A stretch of DNA of 64,000 nucleotides from Acidobacteriota bacterium. GTDB lineage: Bacteria; Acidobacteriota; Vicinamibacteria; Vicinamibacterales; CAVVIG01. Below the pieces are notes generated by a model that saw only the letters and a list, made by a program, of their open reading frames with translations, did not search any database and was not told the DNA's origin. Of the stretch, positions 8,119 through 15,964 are shown piece by piece (positions within the stretch are counted from its first letter, which is position 1; the number at the start of each line of letters is the position of its first letter). The translations under genes and the position numbers were made by a program. The stretch is taken from the NCBI GenBank assembly GCA_018268955.1, contig JAFDVO010000038.1:50835-114834 (forward strand). Direction: 5' to 3'.

Positions 8119-10377
8119 ATGGTGCAGCAACTCAGTCGCCGGGCATGTGTCGCCGGTCTCGTCGGTTTGGCTCTCTTTGGCGGGCAGTCCGTGTCCGCAC
8201 AGCCTCAGCAACACGATCACGGGCAGCCGCCCGCGCAGGTGACCGCCCCGGAACGGCCGGCCGCCGGGAATCGGGGCGAGCAGTACCGAATTCAACCCCT
8301 GCGTGCGGCTCGCGCTCCCGAGATCGATGGCGTGCTCGCCGACGAAGCGTGGCGCACCGCGCCGATGATCGACACGTTCACCCAGCAGGAGCCTGTGAAT
8401 GGGCAGCCAGCCACCGAGCGGACCGAGGTGCGGGTGCTCTACGACTCGGGGAACCTCTACATCGCGGTGCATGCGTTCGACTCCGACCCTGAACACCTGA
8501 CCGCCACGGAGATGCGGCGCGATTCGGACCGCATCAACGACGAGGACTACTTCCAGGTCATTCTCGATACATTCCGGGACTCGCGCTCCGGCTACATGTT
8601 TGTGACGAACCCGCTTGGGGCGAAGCTCGAGCAGCAGATCTTCGAGGAGGGCGGCGGCAATGTGCGCGGCTCCGCCTCGAACATCAACAAGGACTGGAAC
8701 GGCGTGTGGGATGCCGCGGCACGGCGGACCAGCGACGGGTGGGTGGCCGAGATCGCGATCCCCATGGTGACGCTGCGGTCGCCCGACGTGCCGGTGCAGA
8801 CCTGGGGGATCAACTTCGCGCGGCAGATCCGGCGCAAGAACGAGATCGTCTACTGGTCGCCCATCCCCAAGCCCTACAACATCATGCAGGTCAGCCTCGC
8901 GGGCACGATCACCGGCATGACCGACCTGAACCGCGGGCTCGACCTGCGTATCAAGCCGTACGTCACCGCGGGCACCAAGTACGACCGGGTGGGCGAGGCC
9001 TCCACCACGGACGGCCTCAAGGATGTCGGCTTCGACGTGAAGTACGGCGTGGGCCACGGTCTGGCCCTCGACGTCACGGTGAACACCGACTTCGCGCAGG
9101 CGGAGGTCGACGAGCAGCAGGTGAACCTCACGCGGTTCCAGCTGTTCTTCCCGGAGAAGCGCGACTTCTTCCTCGAGAACTCCGGCCAGTTCAACGTCGG
9201 CACGCAGGGGCTCGAGCGGCTGATGGACCTGTTCTTCAGCCGCCGGATCGGCCTTTCGGACGCGGGGCAGCCGATCGGCATTCGCGGCGGCGCACGGCTC
9301 ACCGGCAAGGTGAGCGGCAACAACGTGGCGTTGATGGACCTGCAGACGGAGGAGTTCAACGGCCGGCCCGCGGACAACTTCCTCGTGGCGCGGTACAGCA
9401 AGGACATCAGGCGGCGTTCGAAGCTCGGTGGCCTGTTCATCAACAAGGAGTCGATGAACTCGCCTCGCTTCAACCGCGTCGCCGCGGCAGACGCCCTCTT
9501 TGCGCCGAACCGGGCGTTCTCGATCCACACGATCGCCGCGAAGTCGATGTCACCGAACGTGACGACCGAGAACAACGCGTATCACGCGCGAGCGCTGTAC
9601 CTCGACACCAAGTGGCAGACCTACGCGGAGTTCTCGCAGATCGACAGGAACTTCAACGACGAGGTCGGCTTCATTCCGCGGACCGGCATCCGGCAGTCCA
9701 AGGTCCACATCGAGCGCAACCCGCGCCCGGGCGGGCTCATTCGCGTGATGGAGCCGATGATGAACATCATCTACATCACGGACACGAACAACCGGCTGCT
9801 CACGCGCCGCATCCACCACATGGTGGGGACCCGCTTCCAGAACGGCGCCTACCTGAACGTGTGGTGGAACCGCTGGTTCGACCAGATCGACGAACCGTTC
9901 AAGGTGCAGACGGTCACCATTCCGCGGGGCACCTACCGGTACAACGAATTGATGTTCATGTTCAACTCGAACCCGGCGCGGAAGATCTACGAGCAGTTCT
10001 CCTACTCGCCGCAGACCTACTACGGCGGGAACCGCACCGACATCTCCGGTACGCTCGGCGTGCGCCTCAGCAGCCGCGCCTCGGGCCAGTACTCGCTGCA
10101 GCGCAACGACGTGAGCGGCCCCTGGGGCAACTTCGTCGTCAACCTCAGCATCGTGCGTCTGGACTTCGCGATCTCGCCGCGCCAGACGGTCCGCTCGCTG
10201 TCGCAGTACAACTCGCTCACGCGCCAGCTGTCGCTCAGCTTCCGGTACAACTTCATCTACAAGCCTGGCAGCGACATCTACGTCACGTACGACGAACTGC
10301 AGACCGACACGCTCGGACGTCCGATCGGCCGCAATCGCCAGTTCGTGGTGAAGACGACGTACCTGCTGTCGCGCTGA
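8119..10377 (+). CDS. DUF5916 outer-membrane-type protein with CBM9-like domain
   Basis: About 752 residues. A signal peptide (RRACVAGLVGLALFGGQSVSA) is followed by a carbohydrate-binding-module-9-like domain at roughly residues 60-230 (APEIDGVLADEAW, then LYIAVHAFDSD), and then a long C-terminal DUF5916 region rich in alternating beta strands and aromatic residues, ending RQFVVKTTYLLSR, as expected of an outer-membrane barrel. The molecular role of DUF5916 proteins is not established; they are common in Acidobacteriota, Bacteroidota and Gemmatimonadota. I start at the ATG at 8119; the in-frame GTG at 8095 would only add residues before the signal peptide. Confidence 0.82.
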   Translation: MVQQLSRRACVAGLVGLALFGGQSVSAQPQQHDHGQPPAQVTAPERPAAGNRGEQYRIQPLRAARAPEIDGVLADEAWRTAPMIDTFTQQEPVNGQPATERTEVRVLYDSGNLYIAVHAFDSDPEHLTATEMRRDSDRINDEDYFQVILDTFRDSRSGYMFVTNPLGAKLEQQIFEEGGGNVRGSASNINKDWNGVWDAAARRTSDGWVAEIAIPMVTLRSPDVPVQTWGINFARQIRRKNEIVYWSPIPKPYNIMQVSLAGTITGMTDLNRGLDLRIKPYVTAGTKYDRVGEASTTDGLKDVGFDVKYGVGHGLALDVTVNTDFAQAEVDEQQVNLTRFQLFFPEKRDFFLENSGQFNVGTQGLERLMDLFFSRRIGLSDAGQPIGIRGGARLTGKVSGNNVALMDLQTEEFNGRPADNFLVARYSKDIRRRSKLGGLFINKESMNSPRFNRVAAADALFAPNRAFSIHTIAAKSMSPNVTTENNAYHARALYLDTKWQTYAEFSQIDRNFNDEVGFIPRTGIRQSKVHIERNPRPGGLIRVMEPMMNIIYITDTNNRLLTRRIHHMVGTRFQNGAYLNVWWNRWFDQIDEPFKVQTVTIPRGTYRYNELMFMFNSNPARKIYEQFSYSPQTYYGGNRTDISGTLGVRLSSRASGQYSLQRNDVSGPWGNFVVNLSIVRLDFAISPRQTVRSLSQYNSLTRQLSLSFRYNFIYKPGSDIYVTYDELQTDTLGRPIGRNRQFVVKTTYLLSR

Positions 10378-10383
10378 CGAAGA

Positions 10384-10480
10384 GGGCGGGCAGGGCAGGT
10401 AGGGCGGGTGGGGCCTGGCCAGCCTGCCCGTGGTTCTGGCCGCAGTCCAACCTGCCCGACCCGCCCGACCTGCCTCTACT
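10384..10480. repeat. G-rich/C-rich inverted array between convergent genes
   Basis: Directly after the DUF5916 stop codon lies a G-rich stretch (GGG runs at 10384, 10388, 10393, 10402, 10406 and 10410), followed at 10426-10480 by inverse CCTGCCC/CGACCTGCC copies that precede the convergent TraB gene's stop. The first half fits a G-quadruplex pattern on the + strand; the second does so on the minus strand. The two halves could also pair as a long imperfect hairpin. It plausibly terminates both genes. Confidence 0.7.
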
Positions 10481-11333
10481 GCTGCACCACCGTGTAGCCC
10501 TTCGCGCGCAGCTGGGCGACGAGGCCGTCCTTCCCCACGAGGTGTGCGGCGCCGACGACGACGAGGGCCGGCTTCGGGCGGGCGAAGAGCGCCTCGATCT
10601 TCGGCAGCCACGCGTTGTTGCGGGCGACAAGCAGGCGCTGATACATCTGGGGTTCGGTCTGGAGATCGCCGAGGACGACTTTTTCGATGGCGGCGGCGTC
10701 ACCCGCCTTCCACGCACGCGCCAGCTCCGCGACGCTGTCCTTTTCCGTGTCGAGCTCCTTCAGCGTCTGCGCAAGCATCCGGTCCTGCAGCGGCATCGGC
10801 AGCGAGTCGAACTGCGCGATCTGGAACTCCAGCGTCTCGAGCCCCTGCACGCCGATCCCCCGGGCCCTGGCCAGGTCGTAGAAGTGCCGGTCGAGCCCGA
10901 GCTCCGCGTTGAACCCGGCCTTCTGCCACTCGAGCCCCTGCAAGGTGAGCGCAAGCGACCAGGGCTTGAACTGCTGCAGCGGCTGCAGGGGGAGACCGAG
11001 GTCCGTCACCTTCGCGCGCACCGCCGTCATCGTATCGGGTGAGAGAGTGCGCTCGAGCGTCTGGCCGGCGGGCAGCATGCCGCGCTGGAGCAGGACCATC
11101 TGCGCGTCGCGCGACAGCATCTCGGCGAGGTCCACCTCTTCGACCAGCAGATCCGATTGCGCGAACGCCTCGTCGAACGCGCGCGCGAGCGGGTAATACT
11201 CATCGGAGAGCAGGTGCACGGACCCGGCGAGGAACACCGTGCCGCCCTTCGCGCCCGTCGCCTTCCAGAGGAACGCCGTCGGCGCCGCCGCCTGCAGTGC
11301 GATGGTCGCCGCCGAAAGGAGCGCGACGAGCAT
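10476..11333 (-). CDS. TraB/GumN family protein
   Basis: A 285-residue exported protein with a short N-terminal hydrophobic signal (MLVALLSAATIALQAAA). TraB/GumN hallmarks are present: the GSVHLL motif near residue 40, the acidic LLVEEVDL segment, and the C-terminal VVVGAAHLVGKDGL motif. The fold is related to EreA/ChaN-type and Tiki metalloproteases; activity of bacterial members is mostly untested. The start at 11333 is the first Met that gives a signal peptide. It lies downstream of the Xaa-Pro aminopeptidase gene on the same strand, separated by a C-rich repeat of 65 bp. Confidence 0.85.
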   Translation of the reverse strand: MLVALLSAATIALQAAAPTAFLWKATGAKGGTVFLAGSVHLLSDEYYPLARAFDEAFAQSDLLVEEVDLAEMLSRDAQMVLLQRGMLPAGQTLERTLSPDTMTAVRAKVTDLGLPLQPLQQFKPWSLALTLQGLEWQKAGFNAELGLDRHFYDLARARGIGVQGLETLEFQIAQFDSLPMPLQDRMLAQTLKELDTEKDSVAELARAWKAGDAAAIEKVVLGDLQTEPQMYQRLLVARNNAWLPKIEALFARPKPALVVVGAAHLVGKDGLVAQLRAKGYTVVQQ

Positions 11334-11344
11334 CCCAGCGACAG

Positions 11345-11396
11345 ACCTGCCCGCCCAGCCCGCCCGACCTGCCCCTCCAGCCCTTCCTGCCCTCTG
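11345..11396. repeat. CCTGCCCGCC-type array, G-rich on the minus strand
   Basis: C-rich copies (GACCTGCCCGCCCAGCCC and variants) fill the gap between the stop of the Xaa-Pro aminopeptidase gene and the start of the TraB gene. Read along the minus strand, the direction of both genes, it is the same GGGCAGGTCGGGCGGG family as at 3693 and 10384, again just downstream of a stop codon. Confidence 0.65.
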
Positions 11397-11398
11397 AC

Positions 11399-12880
11399 TC
11401 ACCGCGCCCCTCCCGACGTTCGCCCTGTTCGCATGAACGCCTCGATGTCCTTTATCGACTTGGGCACGGCCACCGACAGGTTCCTCACGCCGTCGGCTTC
11501 CATGACGAACGAATCCTCGATGCGGACGCCGACATCGGCGTACTTCGTCACTGCCGCCTGGATCTTCCCAATCAGGTCCAGGTTGGCCGGTGTCTTCGGG
11601 AGGTTGTCGATGACGCTTTGCCGGATGTAGACACCAGGTTCGATGGTGAAGGTCATGCCGGGAACGAGCACGTCGTTGCGGCCGCCGACGTCGTGCACGT
11701 CGATGCCGATGAAGTGCGACGTGCCGTGCGTGAACCACATCGCATACTGCTGGCCGGATGTGTCCGTGATCAGCCCGAGCTTCAGCAGGCCTTCTTTCAG
11801 GACGTCGACGGTGCGGTTGTGGATGGCCGCGAGGGTGGCTCCGGGCGTGGCGATCTTGATCGCTTCCTCCTGCGCGTGCAGGACCAGATCGTAGATGTCG
11901 CGCTGCACGTCCGAGAACCGGCCGCTCACCGGATACGTGCGCGTGATGTCCGAGGCCTGATAGCCGTAGTTCGCTGCGGCGTCCACCAGGAGCAGTTCGC
12001 CGGCCTGCATCTGCCGATCGGCTTCGGGGTAGTGGAGGATGGTGGCATTCGGGCCGCTGCCGACGATCGACGGGTAGGCCCACGACACAGCGCCGCGCGC
12101 GCGGTGCACCGCCTCGATCGCCGCCTTCACCTGGTACTCGAACGCGCCGGGCGCGGCGGCTCGCATGCCCGCCATCTGCGCCTCTGCCGAGATGTCGGTC
12201 GCCCTGGTGAGCATCTCGAGCTCGTACGGCGTCTTCACCATCCGGAAGGTCTTCAGCGTCGGCGCGATGTCCACCGGCACATACCCGACGTAGCGGTCCC
12301 GCAGCCGCTGCAGGAGCTGCTGCGTACGTGTCGGCGGGTCGCCGGCATCCGCAGCATCCATCACCAGCGCGAGCTTCGCACGTCCGCCTTCGAGCGCGGA
12401 CGCGAACGCCGCGATCTCCTTCCCGTCGAACTGGCTGCCGTAGCCCTCGCGGCTGAGGACCGCGCCGAGGAATGCATCGAATGCCGAGGTCGGGAGGACG
12501 GTGGTGATCCCTGTGCGCTCCCTCGCTTCATCCCGCGAGAGCAGGTGGCCGGTCCAATGCTCGCGTTCGGGATTGCGATCCTTGATGAAGAGGACCTCCC
12601 TGCGCGACACATTGCCGGGCATCAGGACCAGGATGGTGTCCTCCTGCGTGACGCCTGTCAGGTAATAGAGATTGCTGTCCTGCCGGTACTCGTAGTCGAC
12701 GTCGCCCGAGTACACGCGTGCCGGCGCACTCAGGAGAATCGCCATCGTCTCGGGACCGAGCCGATCCAGCAGCTTCGCCCGACGGCTCGTCAGATCCTCG
12801 GAGAGGGGCGACGCCGCCAGCGAACGAGCGATCAGCAAGGCACAGACGACGAGGATCGCGGGACGGCAGGTGCGGGGCAT
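11399..12880 (-). CDS. Exported Xaa-Pro aminopeptidase (M24B)
   Basis: A 493-residue metallopeptidase with a signal peptide (MPRTCRPAILVVCALLIARSLAAS). The N-terminal creatinase-like domain spans roughly 30-220. The C-terminal pita-bread domain carries the metal ligands: Asp in LLVDAAANYG, Asp in ASDITRTYP, His in THGTSHFIG, Glu in TIEPGVYI and Glu in VRIEDSF. It removes N-terminal residues preceding proline. The ATG at 12880 has a GGAG Shine-Dalgarno seven bases upstream. Export is typical of acidobacterial peptide-degrading lifestyles. It is divergent from the lipid operon across 69 bp. Confidence 0.9.
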   Translation of the reverse strand: MPRTCRPAILVVCALLIARSLAASPLSEDLTSRRAKLLDRLGPETMAILLSAPARVYSGDVDYEYRQDSNLYYLTGVTQEDTILVLMPGNVSRREVLFIKDRNPEREHWTGHLLSRDEARERTGITTVLPTSAFDAFLGAVLSREGYGSQFDGKEIAAFASALEGGRAKLALVMDAADAGDPPTRTQQLLQRLRDRYVGYVPVDIAPTLKTFRMVKTPYELEMLTRATDISAEAQMAGMRAAAPGAFEYQVKAAIEAVHRARGAVSWAYPSIVGSGPNATILHYPEADRQMQAGELLLVDAAANYGYQASDITRTYPVSGRFSDVQRDIYDLVLHAQEEAIKIATPGATLAAIHNRTVDVLKEGLLKLGLITDTSGQQYAMWFTHGTSHFIGIDVHDVGGRNDVLVPGMTFTIEPGVYIRQSVIDNLPKTPANLDLIGKIQAAVTKYADVGVRIEDSFVMEADGVRNLSVAVPKSIKDIEAFMRTGRTSGGAR

Positions 12881-12937
12881 CAACAGCTCCGGGATGAGGA
12901 GAGACACGCGAGCCGCAGGGCCGCGGCGCGTTCGAAT

Positions 12938-12943
12938 TATACT
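12938..12943 (+). promoter_or_regulatory. Candidate -10 box (TATACT) for the ceramide operon
   Basis: TATACT is one base from the consensus -10 box and lies in an otherwise GC-rich 69-bp divergent gap. A start site about seven bases downstream would coincide with the GTG at 12950, implying a leaderless transcript; no Shine-Dalgarno is visible there. No good -35 box was found, so this is tentative. Confidence 0.3.
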
Positions 12944-12949
12944 TTTCGG

Positions 12950-13621
12950 GTGAGCTGGCTCTCGACCTTCACGCGTTTCCAGCCCGGACGCACTCCGCTG
13001 CTCGGCCGCATTGGCCTGTTTGTCGCCGACTGGTCGCGCCCGGCGCGCGGACAGGAAGCGCCGATGTTCGATTCGCCGCTGCTCGAACGGCTGAGCGTCG
13101 TGCACCCGCTGATGCCGACGGCCGTCTTCCTGCCGGCCGGCCTTTATTGCTTCTGGCTCTCGGCCACCGCGGTGGGGTTCTGGCTCACCGGTGGGCTGTA
13201 CCTGAGTGGCCTGCTCGTCTGGTCGCTGGTCGAGTACGTGGCTCATCGAGGGTCCTTTCACCACGAGCCGCGGACACAGGGCCAGCTGGCGGTCGTCTAC
13301 CTCGTCCACGGTGTCCACCACGCGTACCCGGACGACGCGCGGCGATGGATGTTGCCGTTGTCCGCAAGCATCCCGCTGGCGGCGATCTTCTACGCCCTCT
13401 TCCGGCTGGCGTTCGGGCCGACCGCAAACGGCCTCTTCGGCGGCTTCGTGCACGGCTACCTCACGTACGACCTGCTGCACTACTTCATCCACCGCGGGCA
13501 CATGCCTGGCCGTATCGGCCGGTTCCTTCGCAAGCACCACATGGCGCACCACTACTCGAAGCCCGAGCGGAACTTCGGGGTGTCGTCGCCCTTGTGGGAC
13601 GTCATCTTCCGCACACGATGA
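12950..13621 (+). CDS. Fatty acid hydroxylase superfamily protein
   Basis: A 223-residue integral membrane di-iron hydroxylase of the FA2H/sterol desaturase superfamily. Hydrophobic helices at about residues 55-100 and 130-165 bracket histidine clusters HRGSFHH, HGVHH, HYFIHRGH and HHMAHHY, which bind the two irons. The family adds hydroxyl groups to lipid chains; in eukaryotic sphingolipid metabolism FA2H 2-hydroxylates the N-acyl chain. As first gene of an operon containing ceramide synthesis candidates, it may hydroxylate the ceramide acyl or long-chain base. The GTG start is inferred from the -10 box; an internal ATG at 13063 would cut off 38 residues but keep all motifs. Its stop overlaps the next start as ATGA. 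Confidence 0.85.
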   Translation: MSWLSTFTRFQPGRTPLLGRIGLFVADWSRPARGQEAPMFDSPLLERLSVVHPLMPTAVFLPAGLYCFWLSATAVGFWLTGGLYLSGLLVWSLVEYVAHRGSFHHEPRTQGQLAVVYLVHGVHHAYPDDARRWMLPLSASIPLAAIFYALFRLAFGPTANGLFGGFVHGYLTYDLLHYFIHRGHMPGRIGRFLRKHHMAHHYSKPERNFGVSSPLWDVIFRTR

Positions 13622-14469
13622 GCAACGCGGCGCCGCCGGCTGCGGGCGGGCTCGCGTTCAAGGCGCGTGAGATCGAGGAGCTGGCGGACATCTGGTTCTT
13701 CCGCCCGCTCGGGATGGTCTTCGCGCTCGCGGCGCGCGCGCTCGGACTGTCTCCAACCGCCGTCACGCTGATCGGCACGGCCGTCGGCGTCGCCGGTGGC
13801 GCGATGCTGGCCTGGCCCGAATGGGCCGTCGTCGGCTTCGCCGTGATCATCCTGCATTCGATCCTGGACTCGTCGGACGGCCAGCTCGCACGCATGACCG
13901 GCCGCTCCACGGAGTTCGGACGGATGATGGACGGCCTCGGCGGCTACATCACGCACATCGCGATCTACATCGGGATCCTGGTGTCGGCCTTCGCGCGGGG
14001 CGCGAGCCCCGATATCGTGCTCATCGCCGTGCTGGCCGGCCTCTCGAACGTCGTCCATGCGCAGATGTACGACTACCACCGCACGACCTACGCGTCGATC
14101 GCGATCAAGGGAGTGCCGACGGTGGTGGCCGCCGGCGGCGCACGCGCGGGCGTCGTGGCGTTGTACGAGCGCATGGAGCGTCGGCTCGCCGGTCGACACC
14201 CTGACGTGGAGCGGGCCGTCGCGGCACGGCTGGTCGATGGGGCGATCGGAGCCGACGACCGCGCGCGCTACCGCGCCTGTTTCTACTGGCCCGTGCGCGG
14301 CTGGAACTTCCTTGGAGACAACACGCGGTTCTATGCGATTGGCGTCTGCGCGTGGTTGGGCCGCGTCGAGTGGTTCCTGCTCTTCGAGCTGACATTCATG
14401 AACGCCGCACTCGTGGCACTGTGGCTGTGGCAGTGGCGGGCGGACCGCCGGTTCCTTATGGCGCTGTGA
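13618..14469 (+). CDS. CDP-alcohol phosphatidyltransferase family protein (head-group module 1)
   Basis: A 283-residue membrane enzyme, five or six helices. The CDP-alcohol phosphotransferase signature is Asp84-x2-Asp87-Gly88-x2-Ala91-Arg92-x8-Gly101-x3-Asp105 (DSSDGQLARMTG...FGRMMD), but the fourth aspartate, the usual catalytic base, is Gly109 (MMDGLGG). Family members move a phospho-alcohol from a CDP carrier onto a hydroxyl acceptor in the membrane. In this operon the acceptor could be ceramide and the donor could be made by the nucleotidyltransferase two genes downstream. It overlaps the hydroxylase gene by four bases. The missing Asp may be a subfamily trait or signal altered chemistry. 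Confidence 0.82.
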   Translation: MSNAAPPAAGGLAFKAREIEELADIWFFRPLGMVFALAARALGLSPTAVTLIGTAVGVAGGAMLAWPEWAVVGFAVIILHSILDSSDGQLARMTGRSTEFGRMMDGLGGYITHIAIYIGILVSAFARGASPDIVLIAVLAGLSNVVHAQMYDYHRTTYASIAIKGVPTVVAAGGARAGVVALYERMERRLAGRHPDVERAVAARLVDGAIGADDRARYRACFYWPVRGWNFLGDNTRFYAIGVCAWLGRVEWFLLFELTFMNAALVALWLWQWRADRRFLMAL

Positions 14470-14489
14470 TAGTCTGGCCTTCACCCTCC

Positions 14490-15218
14490 ATGCTGCGTGC
14501 AGTTCTCTTCGACATGGGCGGCACACTCGACGGCGATGGCCAGCACTGGCTCGATCGTTTTGTCTCGCTGTACGCCGGTCACGACCTCGATTTCCCACGC
14601 GACCTCCTGCGCCGTGCCTTCGATGCGGCGGAAGCGCGCGCGGCCGTCGACCAGCCGATCACCCGCATGGGTGTGTCGCAGATGGTCCGGCAGCACCTGC
14701 GATGGCAGTTCGAGGTCCTCGGCCTGGACGATGCCCAGCGTCTCGAGCGGATGGCGAACGAGTTCGCGACCCCGATCTTCGAAGCCGGTACGCGTAATGT
14801 GCCGCTGCTGGCGGCGCTCTCCGAGCGTGGACTGGCCCTTGGCGTGGTCTCCAACGCCTGCGGCAATGCACGCGTGCTCTGCGACGACCTTGGCTACACC
14901 CCGTATCTCTCGACCGTGATCGACTCGCGCGTCGTCGGTGTGGCGAAACCGGACCCCGCGATTTACGAACTCGCCCTGGCGGCACTGAACGTCCAGCCGC
15001 AGCACGTGCTGATGGTTGGCGATTCGTATGAACGTGACGTCGTTCCGGCGCGCGCCCTCGGCATGCACACGGCGTGGCTCAACGGAGGGCTGGCTGGGCA
15101 GGCCCGGCGGGCGGGTCGGCAGGGTCAGGAAGGTGAGGCCGGTCGGGAAGTAGTGGTGATCGGGACATTGCGTGAGCTGCTCGACCTCGTTCGCACGACG
15201 GAGCAGACCCCCGCGTGA
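14490..15218 (+). CDS. HAD-family phosphatase with in-frame repeat insert
   Basis: A 242-residue haloacid dehalogenase-like hydrolase. Motif I FDMGGTLDGDG at residues 8-18 has the family pattern DxGGTL (nucleophile Asp at residue 8); motif II is VVSNACGN, motif III Lys in VAKPDPAIYE, motif IV GDSYERDV. It probably removes a phosphate from a head-group precursor, given its place between a CDP-alcohol transferase and a nucleotidyltransferase. Residues ~199-221 (GGLAGQARRAGRQGQEGEAG) are low-complexity and encoded by the G-rich repeat found elsewhere between genes. The insert lies after motif IV in a surface position, so activity may survive. The stop overlaps the next start as GTGA. Confidence 0.85.
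   Translation: MLRAVLFDMGGTLDGDGQHWLDRFVSLYAGHDLDFPRDLLRRAFDAAEARAAVDQPITRMGVSQMVRQHLRWQFEVLGLDDAQRLERMANEFATPIFEAGTRNVPLLAALSERGLALGVVSNACGNARVLCDDLGYTPYLSTVIDSRVVGVAKPDPAIYELALAALNVQPQHVLMVGDSYERDVVPARALGMHTAWLNGGLAGQARRAGRQGQEGEAGREVVVIGTLRELLDLVRTTEQTPA
15084..15149 (+). repeat. G-rich repeat inside the HAD gene
   Basis: A stretch of GGGCTGG, GGGCAGG, GCGGGCGGG and GGGTCAGG units of the same family as the intergenic arrays at 3693 and 10384, read in frame as a Gly/Gln/Arg/Glu-rich segment. It keeps the coding-strand G-rich orientation and lies close to the 3' end of the gene. Confidence 0.65.
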
Positions 15219-15964
15219 CGCCGGAACGTCACAACGCCGAGCGTCGCGCCGGTGTCATTGCCGCCGGACAGGGCGAGCGTCTGCGCAAAGGGGTCGACAA
15301 CCTCAAGCCGCTGGTTGCCATCGCGGGCCGCCCGCTCGTGGAGCGCGTGCTGACCTCGATTGCCGAGACCGCCCCCGCAGAGGTCGCCATCATCGTCAAC
15401 GAGGCGTCCACCGCCGTGCGTGAGCGCGTCGAGCAGCGTGACTGGCCGTTCCTACGCCGCTGGATCGTCGAGACGACACCTTCTTCCATGCACAGCTTCC
15501 TGCGCGTCGTCGAAACGCTGGCGCGCGATGGGCATCCCGGGCCGTTCCTGCTGTCGACGGTCGACACTGTTGCCACGTCGGGCATGTACCGGCGGTTCGC
15601 CGCAGCGGCCGCGGCCCTGGATGCGGACGTGGTGCTGGCCGTGAACCGGCCTGGCGACGACGAGAAGCCGCTGCTGGTGCGACGGGGCGCTGATGGTTTC
15701 ATCACGGCCATCGGATCGGAGGTAGCGAACGATGGCGCAGATGATGTCTACGCCACTGCCGGGTTTTACATGGTGCGTGCGTCCGTGCTGCGGGAAGCGG
15801 CCGCCGCGCGTCGCGAGCAACTGACGGCCCTGAGGCTCTTTCTCGCACGCCTGCTCGCGTGCGGACTGCGCATCGCTGCGGTGCCTGTCGCGCAGAGCAT
15901 CGACGTCGATCATCCGGAAGACGTCGCTGCGGCGGAGCGCTTCCTCGCCGAGGTACGCTCGTGA
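15215..15964 (+). CDS. NTP-transferase domain protein (nucleotidyltransferase, module 1)
   Basis: A 249-residue GT-A-fold nucleotidyltransferase. The nucleotide-binding signature AAGQGERLRKGVDNLKPL at residues 15-32 has the G-x-G-x-R...KP pattern; Asp in LSTVDTVA is the likely metal ligand, and SIDVDHPEDVAAAERF closes the fold. Such enzymes activate a phospho-alcohol or phospho-sugar with CTP or another NTP. Together with the CDP-alcohol transferase upstream, it probably makes a CDP-linked head group. Starts at GTG overlapping the HAD stop and itself overlaps the next GTG, so it sits within a tightly coupled operon. Exact nucleotide and alcohol are unknown. Confidence 0.8.
   Translation: MTPERHNAERRAGVIAAGQGERLRKGVDNLKPLVAIAGRPLVERVLTSIAETAPAEVAIIVNEASTAVRERVEQRDWPFLRRWIVETTPSSMHSFLRVVETLARDGHPGPFLLSTVDTVATSGMYRRFAAAAAALDADVVLAVNRPGDDEKPLLVRRGADGFITAIGSEVANDGADDVYATAGFYMVRASVLREAAAARREQLTALRLFLARLLACGLRIAAVPVAQSIDVDHPEDVAAAERFLAEVRS

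Noticed and set aside
7774..9528. Very long antisense frame across the DUF5916 gene, and similar long frames opposite other genes
   Set aside because: High-GC shadow frames: Arg/Ala/Pro-rich, no family resemblance, and the opposite strand encodes a recognised protein.
11039..12949. Long upstream extension of the fatty acid hydroxylase frame across the Xaa-Pro aminopeptidase gene
   Set aside because: It is antisense to a clear M24 peptidase and its translation is compositionally biased; only the part after 12950 resembles a protein family.
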